Source of the DNA: Aureispira sp050633105
GTDB lineage: Bacteria > Bacteroidota > Bacteroidia > Chitinophagales > Saprospiraceae
Direction: 5' to 3'
Assembly (NCBI GenBank): GCA_050633105.1
Contig: JBOEFW010000063.1
Location: forward strand, 1-64,000
DNA length: 64,000 nt
Part shown: positions 52,960-61,263 of the stretch, in pieces
Numbering within the stretch: position 1 is the stretch's first letter
Layout: the number at the start of each line of letters is the position of its first letter
Notes under the pieces: model-generated
The model's database searches: none
Seen by the model: the letters and a program-made list of their open reading frames with translations, nothing else
Told to the model about the DNA's origin: nothing
Made by a program: the position numbers and the translations under genes

Positions 52960-52999
52960 ATGCGCGCTCTCGATTAAAATCGAGAGCGCGCATTTTTTT
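52960..52999. terminator. Terminator between htpG and the convergent helical-protein gene
   Basis: A 15-bp stem (ATGCGCGCTCTCGAT with ATCGAGAGCGCGCAT) around a TAAA loop, ending in T7. It serves htpG and may serve the minus-strand gene ending at 53016 too. Confidence 0.93.
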
Positions 53000-53015
53000 G
53001 AGGGCCTACTTCTCT

Positions 53016-54428
53016 TTATAAAATATCTATTTGCTCCAACAACCATTGTTTTTCAGGCAAGCGCTGGGTCTTTTCGATTTCTTCCCGCAGTTTGGTTCGT
53101 GCTATTTTATCAAAGCTAGGCAACTGCACTAGTTTCTGAACAATGCGCACAAAATTGCGGTAGATTTCTTGGTGATAGGCCATGATGTCCTTTCTTCTCA
53201 AGAATACCTTAAAACTGCTAATAAAGGATTCTAAGACATCATACTCTCCCAAATGGTAATACACCTTAACCAGAAGCAACTTCGCGTCCAAGGCAATGAA
53301 CAACTCTCTATAGTCCATTTCCTGCAACCGTTCTAAGGTCTCCTCATAATTGCCGCGAGCAAACGAAAGCATAGAATAAGCATTGTGTACATAAGTTGCT
53401 CGATAAACAGGATCTAGTGAGTTTTTGTACTTCTTGATGAAGTCCGCTGTCCACTCGATTTTCTGTAATCTCAAAGCCAATTTGGTAATGTTGTTGAATT
53501 TGAAAGGATTCAGTTTTCCATTATCAGTTAGTAGGTTCAACTTTAAGCCGACGCGGTACCACTCAAACAATTCCTCTTCATAATTCACATGCCCAAGATT
53601 GGCTTGCCGTACACAATAGTTTAAAGCCAAGGTATACAAGTCCTGTTGTTCTTCGATCGCAAAGGCCTGTGTGGCTGCTAAGAACACGCGTTTGAATTCT
53701 CTATAATACTCTTCACTCCCTACTTCCTGAGTAGCGGCTTGATAGTAGTAATAGTACAATCCAATACCTGGATTTTCTAATAATTCAGGATGCTGCTCCA
53801 AATAGGGTAGTAAAGTTTCCAATAGACTAAAATCGTATCCTTGCTTCGCCACTGCTTGATGGGCCAAAAGGCGGCAACCATCTTTGAGCTTTTGTGCTAA
53901 GATTAATAAGTCTAATTTCTTACTAACGGCCTCTAGATTTTTATTCGCATCCCGTTTTTGGACGGCCAAAAATTGATATTGCTCTGCCTCTATTGCAAAA
54001 TCTTTTTTATGATAATCAATATCACGACGCTTACTTCTTGATTGACGTTTTCGAGCAATCTGTAGCGATTGATTAAAATGTTTGGTAAGTCCTAATTGGC
54101 GGTAACTTTTCATCAAGGCTAACTCGGTTTGAACCTCGTCTTCAATACTCCTTTGATGAACGAGAAATTGTTCAATTAATTTATTGAGAAACGACATCGT
54201 ATAATCTACCTTATCGGCGCTAAATTTTTGATTTCCGAATAACTTCACAAATACAAACTCCTTACGTAGGGCTGTACGATTTTCTAAAGAAGTCTTGTAC
54301 AATAAATCAAATAAATCGATCACATCTTGACGCTTATTGAAATAAGGAGATCGAACAAATTTGCGTAAAGCCCGCAGTTGAGTTTTCGATAGGGAATAAA
54401 ATAAATCGACTAATTTACTGCTATACAT
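53016..54428 (-). CDS. Conserved hypothetical helical-repeat protein
   Basis: A 470-aa cytosolic protein without signal peptide, almost wholly helical. Its start (LVDLFYSLSKTQLRALRKFV RSPYFNKRQDVIDLFDLLYK) is typical of a family of conserved Bacteroidota proteins of unknown function. The rest resembles degenerate TPR or HAT repeats (YTLALNYCVRQANLGHVNYE, AYSMLSFARGNYEETLERLQ, KVYYHLGEYDVLESFISSFK). It is likely a protein-protein scaffold. It is convergent with htpG and has no operon partner. Confidence 0.6.
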   Translation of the reverse strand: MYSSKLVDLFYSLSKTQLRALRKFVRSPYFNKRQDVIDLFDLLYKTSLENRTALRKEFVFVKLFGNQKFSADKVDYTMSFLNKLIEQFLVHQRSIEDEVQTELALMKSYRQLGLTKHFNQSLQIARKRQSRSKRRDIDYHKKDFAIEAEQYQFLAVQKRDANKNLEAVSKKLDLLILAQKLKDGCRLLAHQAVAKQGYDFSLLETLLPYLEQHPELLENPGIGLYYYYYQAATQEVGSEEYYREFKRVFLAATQAFAIEEQQDLYTLALNYCVRQANLGHVNYEEELFEWYRVGLKLNLLTDNGKLNPFKFNNITKLALRLQKIEWTADFIKKYKNSLDPVYRATYVHNAYSMLSFARGNYEETLERLQEMDYRELFIALDAKLLLVKVYYHLGEYDVLESFISSFKVFLRRKDIMAYHQEIYRNFVRIVQKLVQLPSFDKIARTKLREEIEKTQRLPEKQWLLEQIDIL

Positions 54429-54623
54429 CTTATTTTTTTTTGGGAAAATTGGTCTGTAACGACTATGACACCTACAATTTAATGTAAAACTAGTAGAGAA
54501 TTGCCGTTTTTTGTCTTTTTTTATCCAATTCCTTAGTTGGATATTTGTAGTAGAGAAGATGCCACGTAGTTGAAAAAACTTGGTGGCGGCAACTGGAACA
54601 AGTCTGGTTGTTTTGCTTTTGTG

Positions 54624-54645
54624 TAAGCGAAGCTTGCTTCGCTTA
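54624..54645. repeat. Perfect 10-bp hairpin (REP-like)
   Basis: TAAGCGAAGC and GCTTCGCTTA are exact inverted copies with only TT between them. A related GAGCGCTTCGCTTAAG piece occurs near 68-83. It may be a short dispersed palindrome or part of a small RNA. Confidence 0.45.
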
Positions 54646-54792
54646 AATCTTACAGAAAATGTTGGTTATTTTTCTTTGGTACTTGAACAGTTTTGTTCAG
54701 GCGGAAGAGAAGCAAAGGAATTGTTTTGACAACTTTGCTTATCTTCTTACAAAAGAAAAAGGGTGTGCGCGTGGTTGCAAGCATCCAAAACA

Positions 54793-54838
54793 GGAGCTAA
54801 AGTTTTTGTTGGGGAACGGACTTTAGCTCCCTTTTTTT
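54793..54838 (+). terminator. Rho-independent terminator with no coding gene upstream
   Basis: GGAGCTAAAGT (54793-54803) pairs with ACTTTAGCTCC (54820-54830), then C and seven T. It is clearly oriented on the plus strand. The nearest plus-strand gene upstream is htpG, which has its own terminator. Confidence 0.85.
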
Positions 54839-55029
54839 ATCTTTTGATCCCATTAGATTATGGGTCATTTTTAACAGCAATCAGTCCTGCTGGTTACTCC
54901 CTGTTAAATATACTGTCGCCTATTACCCCTAGGTAGTACGGTTTTTGATGCCATTACATGAACCTCTTGTTGCCCTATGCTCTAACCATTCCGTCCCTGA
55001 TGATAGGCAACATACAAATTGATTTCATT

Positions 55030-56460
55030 ATGACTCACGCCATAACTCTCCTTACTCGTTTATCTGCTGCACTTACTTGTATTCTAATTCCTATGAGTTT
55101 GCTCGCACAAAAAGCTACCCCTACTACTGTTGATCTTTATCCATCAACATCTATTTTAATAAATTCCGAAGGTTATCCTTTGCTATATAATAAGAACACT
55201 ACCATTACTACAACGACAGCTATTATTAATATGGCTGCACAAAGTTCTGACGAAACTCCTGATAATCCTAGAGACATTCTAACAGGTACTCCTCAAGACT
55301 TAACCAATACTCGTACCAGAGTAGGCGATGATGGTCGAGTGACAAGCACCGTAGTAAGTTCTTGTCCTAAATTAATGGTAGATGTCAATATTCCTTTTGT
55401 ACAAAGTTGTATTGCTTCTACGGCTGTTTTGGCGTATTGTAATCATGGTGGTGCAACCGCCTATGATGCTTATGTAGAAGTAAAATTAGATTCTAACTTA
55501 CAGTTGGATAGTGCTTCTATCCCTTACCTTCCTTTAGGAGCGCAACATTATCGTTTTGATGTTGGTACACTCCCTACAGGGTTATGTGGCAACATAGATC
55601 TACATTTCACTACTGCTTGCGATCCTGCTTTGTTGGGAGCACGCCACTGTATTGATGCTCATATTTTCCCTGACACCTTATGTCCTGGTGTTCAAAACAA
55701 GGCTTTATTAGAAATTGGTGGAGAATGTATGGGGAATGCTATAAAGTTTACGGTAACCAACCATGGTACTCCTTTGGCAGCCAGCCATCAAATGCAATAC
55801 ATCATCATTGATGATCATCTAATTGCAGGCGGACAAAACCAACCCTTACAACAAGGTATCCTACAAATTGGCGCTCAAGGCAGCGTTAGTATGACAGAAC
55901 CTATAGTTCAGCCGACTCATATGGACTATAAAATGGAAATACGCGATGCCCAAAATACGATTGTAGCCATCTGCTTCATAGAACTATGCTCACCTGCAAT
56001 CAATAGTCCTGCTATTGTCTCTGATTTTTATGCTTCTACTTTTTGGAATGGTAGTCCATTACCGTTTACAGATCAAGGGTGTGGCATCAATGGTAAAACG
56101 GTAGTCAATGCTAGTGTTGGTAATAGCAATACAACAATACAAGCTTCTGAAGGAGATAATAACAATAATTCTGCTAATACTGTAGCAACAATTGACGATG
56201 CGCACCTCCAAACAGCTGTCCATGTCAAGATAGCTCCTAACCCTATATTGGATCAAGCTACTATTTCTTTAGAAGGAGCTGCTAATACCACTTATCAATT
56301 TCAACTATACAGTGTTACGGGACAACTCGTACGCACCTTAGCCATCACAGGCAATACACAAAAGAACTTAATACGAGAAGCTCTACCTGCAGGATTTTAT
56401 GTCTATAGAGTTTCTGCGAAAGGGGTTCCTTTACAAGAAGGAAAAATTCTTATGCAATAA
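55030..56460 (+). CDS. Secreted protein with T9SS type A sorting domain
   Basis: The ATG at 55030 gives a 476-aa protein with a signal peptide (TLLTRLSAALTCILIPMSLL AQ). The central part is beta-rich with paired cysteines (SSCPKLMVDVNIPFVQSCIA, TTACDPALLGARHC, GGECMGNAIKFTV), resembling DUF11-like or repeated Ig-like domains in adhesins. The last ~80 residues (IAPNPILDQATISLEGAANT ... GQLVRTLAI ... GFYVYRVSAKGVPLQEGKIL) are a type A T9SS sorting signal, so the protein is exported across the outer membrane and may be attached to the surface. No enzymatic motif. The terminator after it overlaps the 3' end of lpxK. Confidence 0.85.
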   Translation: MTHAITLLTRLSAALTCILIPMSLLAQKATPTTVDLYPSTSILINSEGYPLLYNKNTTITTTTAIINMAAQSSDETPDNPRDILTGTPQDLTNTRTRVGDDGRVTSTVVSSCPKLMVDVNIPFVQSCIASTAVLAYCNHGGATAYDAYVEVKLDSNLQLDSASIPYLPLGAQHYRFDVGTLPTGLCGNIDLHFTTACDPALLGARHCIDAHIFPDTLCPGVQNKALLEIGGECMGNAIKFTVTNHGTPLAASHQMQYIIIDDHLIAGGQNQPLQQGILQIGAQGSVSMTEPIVQPTHMDYKMEIRDAQNTIVAICFIELCSPAINSPAIVSDFYASTFWNGSPLPFTDQGCGINGKTVVNASVGNSNTTIQASEGDNNNNSANTVATIDDAHLQTAVHVKIAPNPILDQATISLEGAANTTYQFQLYSVTGQLVRTLAITGNTQKNLIREALPAGFYVYRVSAKGVPLQEGKILMQ

Positions 56461-56516
56461 GTAGTTAAAATTAACTGGTTAGAAATTTGGTTAGAGAACG
56501 GTTCAAAGCCATCTCC

Positions 56517-56552
56517 ATTCCTGCTAGTAGGGGTACTAGTAGGAATTTTTTT
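56517..56552 (+). terminator. Terminator of the T9SS cargo gene, antisense to lpxK 3' end
   Basis: ATTCCTGCTAGTA (56517-56529) pairs with TACTAGTAGGAAT (56534-56546) with one G-U pair and a GGGG loop, followed by seven T. Its right half lies within the last codons of the minus-strand lpxK gene. Confidence 0.85.
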
Positions 56553-57615
56553 GTGTGCGACTAGCCTCTTTTTTCTTCTCTTGTAAATAATGAACCAACC
56601 ATGCTTCCTCCGTTTTCGGCAAAGCAACTTGAATGGGCAGTACATAAATGGTTAACTGTATTTCAGGGAATTGCTCTAGGAGTGGATACAGCCTTGTAGC
56701 GTCTTTTTGAGTAGTGATAATGATTTTTTCAGCAGCGATTATTTCTAGTTGTTGCAGCTCTTCTGGTGTAAAAAGATGGTGATCAGGAAAACGCTGGCAC
56801 GTCACTCGATGTGAACTTAGGTATTTCTCTAATGCCTGTGTATTGGCAATACCTGTTAAGAGTACAATATCCAAAGGTTGGTCTAGGCTAGGTCCAGGTG
56901 CTTTCGTTTTTAATTCATACAAAGGCTGGTAAACTATCCAAGAGAACAACACTCGTTGATGCGGCAAAGGAGCTATTGCTGTTTTGTAAGTGTTTTTAGT
57001 GGCGTCGTCAAGTTCTGAAGGGCATTTGCTTACGATAATGATATCCGCTCGTTGGTATCCTTTTCTAAATTCGCGTAAGCGTCCAAAAGGCAATAAGGTT
57101 TGCTGAAAAAAAGGAGCGTCAAAGGTAGTGAGTAAAAAAGTGCAGTTCGCCGCTACTCCCCAATGTTGTAACGCATCATCTAAAAGAACTTGCTGCAAGG
57201 TAGGCTTCTTCTTCAAGGCGGCCTGAATACCAAGAGCACGTCGTTCTGCCACAACCACTGTTGCGAGAGGATAAGCCTGCTTAAATTGTAAGGGCTCATC
57301 GCCAACTACTTCAGGCACACTATTTATTGCCACCCATTGTACTCCTTTGGTTTGACGCCCATATCCTCTGCTGATCATGGCGGTTTGTTCTACCTCTCCT
57401 AACAAACGTTGCAGATACAATACATGTGGACTTTTACCTGTTCCTCCTACTGATAAATTACCAATACAAATAACAAAAGGCGCAAAACTAGCACGCTCTA
57501 AAGGCCCATAAACATAAGCCGCGCGATGCAACCATGCTCCTACCCCATAAAGCCAACCCACAGGTTGTCCTAAAAACTGCCAAAGGCTTTTGTTAGGAGA
57601 AGAGAGTAGAGGCAT
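56536..57615 (-). CDS. lpxK: Tetraacyldisaccharide 4'-kinase (lipid A)
   Basis: A 359-aa inner-membrane kinase that adds the 4'-phosphate to the lipid A precursor. The P-loop GNLSVGGTGKSPHVLYLQRL is at residues ~52-72 and follows the family start WLYGVGAWLHRAAYVYGPLE. ISRGYGRQTKGVQWV, GDEPLQFKQAYPLATVVVAE RR and LLDDALQHWGV are all conserved. The C-terminal half (LLTGIANTQALEKYL, FPDHHLFTPEEL) is complete. It is followed upstream, 14 bp away on the same strand, by an alpha/beta hydrolase gene. Confidence 0.95.
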   Translation of the reverse strand: MPLLSSPNKSLWQFLGQPVGWLYGVGAWLHRAAYVYGPLERASFAPFVICIGNLSVGGTGKSPHVLYLQRLLGEVEQTAMISRGYGRQTKGVQWVAINSVPEVVGDEPLQFKQAYPLATVVVAERRALGIQAALKKKPTLQQVLLDDALQHWGVAANCTFLLTTFDAPFFQQTLLPFGRLREFRKGYQRADIIIVSKCPSELDDATKNTYKTAIAPLPHQRVLFSWIVYQPLYELKTKAPGPSLDQPLDIVLLTGIANTQALEKYLSSHRVTCQRFPDHHLFTPEELQQLEIIAAEKIIITTQKDATRLYPLLEQFPEIQLTIYVLPIQVALPKTEEAWLVHYLQEKKKEASRTQKNSY

Positions 57616-57629
57616 AATTATCGTATTTA

Positions 57630-58457
57630 TTAAAAGTAGTCGCCTACTATTTCTTTTAAATCATCCGACCACAAGATAGAGTAATGTCCTAAGTTCTCCA
57701 ACTCAATAAGTTGAGCTTTATCTCCCAACGCTTTTTGAACCTTTCTAGAATCTTCAATAGGCAGGATTTTATCGCTTTTAGAATGCACCAACAACACCTC
57801 TTTTAAATTGTCTTGAAGCCTTAAACTGTAATCATCTACATTGATGACCTCAATAGACTCGCCTGTATCACGCTCTACTTTTTTAATGACTCGTCCAATC
57901 GTGCGATCCGTCACTCCTAGCAATTCTGCTACCCCCTGAATCCGATCTTTGAAATTATGTGGTGTTGTGACGACCAACCATTTTTCAATAGAAGCAGTGG
58001 GATGATTTACTAAACCATAGATAGTAGAAATACTTCCAAAAGAATGGCTAACCAAGTAACTGGGTTCATATTTTTGCATAAAAAAAGTAGCCACATCGCC
58101 CATTTCAAACATGCTGGTATTTCCCTTACTACTTCTTCCATGAGAAGGCCCATCATAGGATACAACATGATAATTCTTTTCTAATAATAAATCAACCAAC
58201 GCTCCAAAATTACCTGCTTGACCTTCCCAACCATGAATCATCAATACCGTTTTGTTCTTAGGGTCGCCCCAAGAATAGGTTTGTAATTCAAACTCGCGAA
58301 AAGCAACCCGTTCTCGAACAGATTGATCTAAGATCACTTCCTCAAAATCCCGCAGTTTTCTAATATTGGGGTTAGACATAAAATGATACACTTGCTTCGC
58401 CAAAAAACTAGGCCATATTCTATCCATGACCTTAAAATATAATCCTTTGATGTTCAT
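57630..58457 (-). CDS. Alpha/beta hydrolase
   Basis: A 275-aa enzyme of the alpha/beta fold. The oxyanion strand is MIHGWEGQAGNFGALVDLLL, the nucleophile elbow is VSHSFGSIS (serine in S-x-S-x-G form), the acid appears in HSKSDKILPIEDS, and the histidine is in ENLGHYSIL. The cap (YDGPSHGRSSKGNTSMFEMG) is short. Substrate is unknown; esters or lipids are likely. It reads toward lpxK with 14 bp between them. Confidence 0.87.
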   Translation of the reverse strand: MNIKGLYFKVMDRIWPSFLAKQVYHFMSNPNIRKLRDFEEVILDQSVRERVAFREFELQTYSWGDPKNKTVLMIHGWEGQAGNFGALVDLLLEKNYHVVSYDGPSHGRSSKGNTSMFEMGDVATFFMQKYEPSYLVSHSFGSISTIYGLVNHPTASIEKWLVVTTPHNFKDRIQGVAELLGVTDRTIGRVIKKVERDTGESIEVINVDDYSLRLQDNLKEVLLVHSKSDKILPIEDSRKVQKALGDKAQLIELENLGHYSILWSDDLKEIVGDYF

Positions 58458-58982
58458 AGTTTTATCTTATTATTAACGGAAGTTGTTAAAAAACGCCCCA
58501 ATAGTTGCTTGGAAGGCTAAAACCTTTGTGCCTTTTAGGCACAAGCTTACGCAGATTGTAAGACAAATTCTTTGTTACGTTTGCTCCCGTAGTTTCCTGC
58601 TATGGGAGCAAAACCGAATTTCATCCTGACTTCCAAGCATTTATTTATCCTTCTACCTCAAAGTTTTAAACAACTTCACTAAGTTCTAGGTTTGTAACAT
58701 CTAATAAAGAATACTTTTTTAACAAGGGCTCAAAACCTTTTTTAAAGAAAGATCCTTCTTAGTTTTTCTTTAAAAGCATGTTTAAATTTTTTATCAATGA
58801 AAAACAAGCCTTTATGAACCTGACTTCAACTTAGTATCGGNNAAATTTTAAACAAACTCTAAACGATGTTTCTTTTTTTAAACTGCTGTACGAAAAATTA
58901 TATGAACAATAGTGGTTAATAACATCCTATTTCTTTTAGAGTAGAAACATAGACGTTGTTAGACACAAGATAAACTCTTATT
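58458..58982. other. Intergenic region with repeat element and an assembly gap
   Basis: About 525 bases between divergent genes. It contains the hairpin-rich element at 58479-58677 and two undetermined bases at 58841-58842. The remaining parts are AT-rich and without a plausible gene. Confidence 0.5.
58479..58677. repeat. MITE-like element with terminal inverted repeats, copy 2
   Basis: GAAGTTGTT (58479-58487) and AACAACTTC (58669-58677) match the ends of the element at 31467-31689. Inside are three nested stems: TGCTTGGAAG/CTTCCAAGCA (58506-58515 and 58630-58639), TTGTGCC/GGCACAA (58526-58544), and TTTGCTCCC/GGGAGCAAA (58580-58612). Sequence between the ends is not shared with copy 1, so only ends and architecture are alike. 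Confidence 0.5.
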
Positions 58983-59363
58983 GTGGATACTCAAGAACTT
59001 TTAGCCGCAATGGCTATCCCCCTTTTAATCCTAACAATTATACTGGGTGTTTGGGTTGTAGGAATTTATAAAGCATTTCCGTTTCCTGATGGACGTAAAA
59101 TATTGCGATCCGTTGTATTAAAAACAGTAACCATTGGAGGAATAATAAGTGTCTTGTTAGGAAGTTATTTTTATAGTTCAAGCACCGCCTTCTATCTTGC
59201 CGACTTAGGCTGGTATCTGGGATTAATAATAGGAGGAGCAGGAACCTTTGTTATAGCTGGTTTTGTCCTACTTTCCAAGATTAATAAAGCATTCCGTTTA
59301 TATAAAGAAGGAGATCAATATGCTGCTAGTTTAACAAAATCAGATATTTTGGATGACTTGTAA
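58983..59363 (+). CDS. Hypothetical membrane protein
   Basis: A 126-aa protein starting at a GTG (VDTQELLAAMAIPLLILTII). It has three transmembrane segments (about 8-28, 39-61 and 72-95) and a hydrophilic tail (KINKAFRLYKEGDQYAASLT KSDILDDL). No domain recognised. Monocistronic, facing the thioesterase gene. A later ATG at codon 10 would remove little. Confidence 0.55.
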   Translation: MDTQELLAAMAIPLLILTIILGVWVVGIYKAFPFPDGRKILRSVVLKTVTIGGIISVLLGSYFYSSSTAFYLADLGWYLGLIIGGAGTFVIAGFVLLSKINKAFRLYKEGDQYAASLTKSDILDDL

Positions 59364-59447
59364 CACTCCCCATTACTTGAATGAATATGTTGGTCAACAA
59401 CTATATCTATAACAGCTCTTATTGATTATTAGACAGTAAGTCAAGTA

Positions 59448-59491
59448 GTCAAACGTTCTACCCTGTGCGTTCACAACATAGAACTTTTGAC
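59448..59491. terminator. Hairpin between convergent membrane-protein and thioesterase genes
   Basis: GTCAAA-c-GTTCTA (59448-59460) pairs with TAGAAC-t-TTTGAC (59479-59491), with further GTG/CAC pairing in the loop. It could terminate either transcript, though T runs are short. Confidence 0.5.
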
Positions 59492-59541
59492 CTCTTATTC
59501 ATTCAAAATATAACTCTATACACCTTGCTCCTTTCTCGCTT

Positions 59542-60045
59542 TTATACCAGTGCTTTTGCTTTCTTGTTTTCTTGGCGCCAAAAAGCGTGGCGTGCTTCAA
59601 AAGTAGGTTCGTCTAAAGGTAATAAGACCTGACCTAATAAGTCCATTAAATCTTCTGGATGTTCTTTCACTCGTTGTTCTTTAACGCCTACCGCTACAAA
59701 ACGCACCCACAAAAAAGCCTTTAATTGTTTCTTGTCCTTATCCCACATCCGAATTTCAGCCTCTAAATGGCGATTGGAGAGTTGTGTTAGTTGAGAATCA
59801 ATATAAACCGTCTCCCAAACATAAGCTGGTTTTAAATAGGCAATCTGTTGTTGGGCAACCACCCAACCTAAATTTCGCTGTTGAGCAATCTCTACAAAAT
59901 TCAACCCATACGCTTCCTCTACTTGATCTTCTCTAGCGTTGATTAAGTAATCAATATACTTACTGTTATTCAAGTGTTTGTAAGGGTCGGCATCTTGAAA
60001 ACGAACACGGGTTTGGCTGCTCAATACTTTAGGCAAAGTATTCAT
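59542..60045 (-). CDS. Acyl-CoA thioesterase (4HBT hotdog fold)
   Basis: The ATG at 60045 gives a 167-aa protein. The family motif is RFQDADPYKHLNNSKYIDYL INARED (the D..gH.N...Y..y...AR pattern, active aspartate or equivalent near residue 19). GWVVAQQQIAYLKPAYVWET and HLEAEIRMWDKDKKQ are the usual strands. It should hydrolyse acyl-CoA or a similar thioester. The promoter region between it and the TetR gene contains a 26-bp perfect palindrome, so it is presumably repressed by that TetR protein. Confidence 0.85.
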   Translation of the reverse strand: MNTLPKVLSSQTRVRFQDADPYKHLNNSKYIDYLINAREDQVEEAYGLNFVEIAQQRNLGWVVAQQQIAYLKPAYVWETVYIDSQLTQLSNRHLEAEIRMWDKDKKQLKAFLWVRFVAVGVKEQRVKEHPEDLMDLLGQVLLPLDEPTFEARHAFWRQENKKAKALV

Positions 60046-60060
60046 AATAGTATGGATTAA

Positions 60061-60086
60061 TAAAATATACCAATTGGTATATTTTA
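60061..60086. promoter_or_regulatory. 26-bp perfect palindrome, TetR operator of the thioesterase
   Basis: The half-site TAAAATATACCAA is followed by its exact inverse TTGGTATATTTTA. On the minus strand it lies in a promoter: TTTG, a 20-base spacer containing most of the palindrome, then TATATTTT in -7 position. Related ATACC/GGTAT sites precede the TetR gene at 60752-60765 and 60786-60799. Repression by the TetR protein encoded next door is inferred. Confidence 0.75.
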
Positions 60087-60110
60087 GTTCAAAAAAATAC
60101 GCATCGTCTA

Positions 60111-60707
60111 TTAGATGCGCCATTGCTCTTCTATAACTTGACGAAGATGTGCACTCATTTGCTGTAGATAAGTATCGTCTTTTAAAGTCATAGCCATAAA
60201 AACTGCTCCTTGAATACTGGTATAAAAATGCTTGGCACTTCTAGTTATATTCAAATCCTCTCTAAGTTGCTTGCGTTCTATCCCTGCTTTGATAATTTGC
60301 TCCATACTTTGCTCCAATTTACCAATAACCTCTTGTACACGTTGCAAGAGTCGTTCTTGCTGGTTATTGGCGTCTACTCCTATATTAATAATAGGACAAC
60401 CACCTCCTGGTTGTTTGTGAGAACGGTAATAAGCATAAAAATCTAAGATCGCAAAGAGTTGTTCAACAGGGCTAGATTGTGCTTCAATAAATTGTTTTAA
60501 ACGGTTCATTTCTAACCGTACATTATAATTAAAAGCAGCAATAGCCAAGGCTTCTTTATTTTCAAAATTACCATAAATGGCACCTTTTGTCATGCCTACT
60601 TCCTTCGTAATAACCGCCATGCTTGCCCCCATATAACCATACTGGTTAAAAATAGGCGCTACTTTTTCTAAAATAAATTGCTTGGTACGGTCAGCTTTGA
60701 CAGACAT
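60111..60707 (-). CDS. TetR/AcrR-family transcriptional regulator
   Basis: The ATG at 60707 gives a 198-aa repressor. The N-terminal helix-turn-helix is ASMAVITKEVGMTKGAIYGN FENKEALAIAAF. The C-terminal ligand domain (PGGGCPIINIGVDANNQQER) has the GCP/NxG pattern of the YxaF/LmrA or AcrR C-terminal type. It has two partial operator copies upstream, which indicates autoregulation, and a larger palindrome ahead of the thioesterase gene, its presumed target. Ligand unknown; a fatty-acid-like effector is plausible given the thioesterase. Confidence 0.9.
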   Translation of the reverse strand: MSVKADRTKQFILEKVAPIFNQYGYMGASMAVITKEVGMTKGAIYGNFENKEALAIAAFNYNVRLEMNRLKQFIEAQSSPVEQLFAILDFYAYYRSHKQPGGGCPIINIGVDANNQQERLLQRVQEVIGKLEQSMEQIIKAGIERKQLREDLNITRSAKHFYTSIQGAVFMAMTLKDDTYLQQMSAHLRQVIEEQWRI

Positions 60708-60737
60708 AAAAATAAAGATTAAAGGAAGAAACAGTAT

Positions 60738-60799
60738 CAAAGATACAAAAAATACCAGTCGGTATATAATTTTAGTTCAAAAAAAATACTAGTTGGTAT
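60738..60799 (-). promoter_or_regulatory. TetR gene promoter with two operator copies
   Basis: TATCTTTG on the minus strand (60745-60738) fits the -7 consensus. Directly upstream are ATACC-AGTC-GGTAT (60752-60765) and ATACT-AGTT-GGTAT (60786-60799), both variants of the palindrome core at 60061-60086. Binding at the first site would cover the promoter spacer. Confidence 0.6.
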
Positions 60800-60815
60800 A
60801 TTCCTAACACGTTCC

Positions 60816-61229
60816 TTACTCTCTCACCCAAGTTTGTTCTCCTCCTGGTGCTGCCAAAAACTTAGAACTCTTTAGGGTAAATTCTTGAATACTATCTCCG
60901 TCAAACTGCTCCACAAAAAGGTCTGCGGCCCAACGGGTTCCATCCACACTCTTATCTGACAATGTAAAGTCTCTCGGAGAAATAACAGGAGCAATACTTG
61001 TCCACTTCAATTCATTGTTAGAATAATTACTATTCGGCGGAGCATATAAAATCACCGCACTGTTGCCTTCTATTTGCAACAACATACTATCCGCATCTAG
61101 GTTATTAGAGCGTACTCTCCGCCAATGTCCTTGCAACTCCCCTAATTCATAAATAGGACGTTCTGTCCCACAATTTCCTAAACTTATTGCTAGGAGTATT
61201 CCTAAAAAAAGACCACAAAATTGTTTCAT
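60816..61229 (-). CDS. Small hypothetical lipoprotein
   Basis: The ATG at 61229 gives a 137-aa protein with a signal ending LLAISLGNC (cysteine at 20), a slightly unusual lipobox with asparagine before the cysteine. The mature part (LQGHWRRVRSNNLDADSMLL QIEG) resembles lipocalin-like or DUF4488-type small beta-barrels of Bacteroidota. The aromatic/basic GHWRR start of the barrel is typical. It lies 34 bp after the methyltransferase gene on the same strand and is probably co-transcribed with it. Confidence 0.6.
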   Translation of the reverse strand: MKQFCGLFLGILLAISLGNCGTERPIYELGELQGHWRRVRSNNLDADSMLLQIEGNSAVILYAPPNSNYSNNELKWTSIAPVISPRDFTLSDKSVDGTRWAADLFVEQFDGDSIQEFTLKSSKFLAAPGGEQTWVRE

Positions 61230-61263
61230 TTTTCCTTTATTTTGAAAGAGAGAAGGTATTCGA

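Larger units (their letters stand above)
54429..55029. other. Structured intergenic region with an orphan terminator
   Basis: About 600 bases without a recognisable gene. On the plus strand several stems follow each other: GCCAC/GTGGC near 54562-54589, a 10-bp perfect stem TAAGCGAAGC/GCTTCGCTTA at 54624-54645, TGAACA/TGTTCA near 54687-54702, and a classical terminator at 54793-54838. The upstream minus-strand gene is divergent, so the terminator ends no visible coding gene. A small RNA or a leader of the T9SS cargo gene is possible. Confidence 0.5.

Noticed and set aside
54541..54838. 6S RNA or tmRNA
   Set aside because: No tRNA-like end or tag frame for tmRNA, and no long rod with a central bubble as in 6S RNA.
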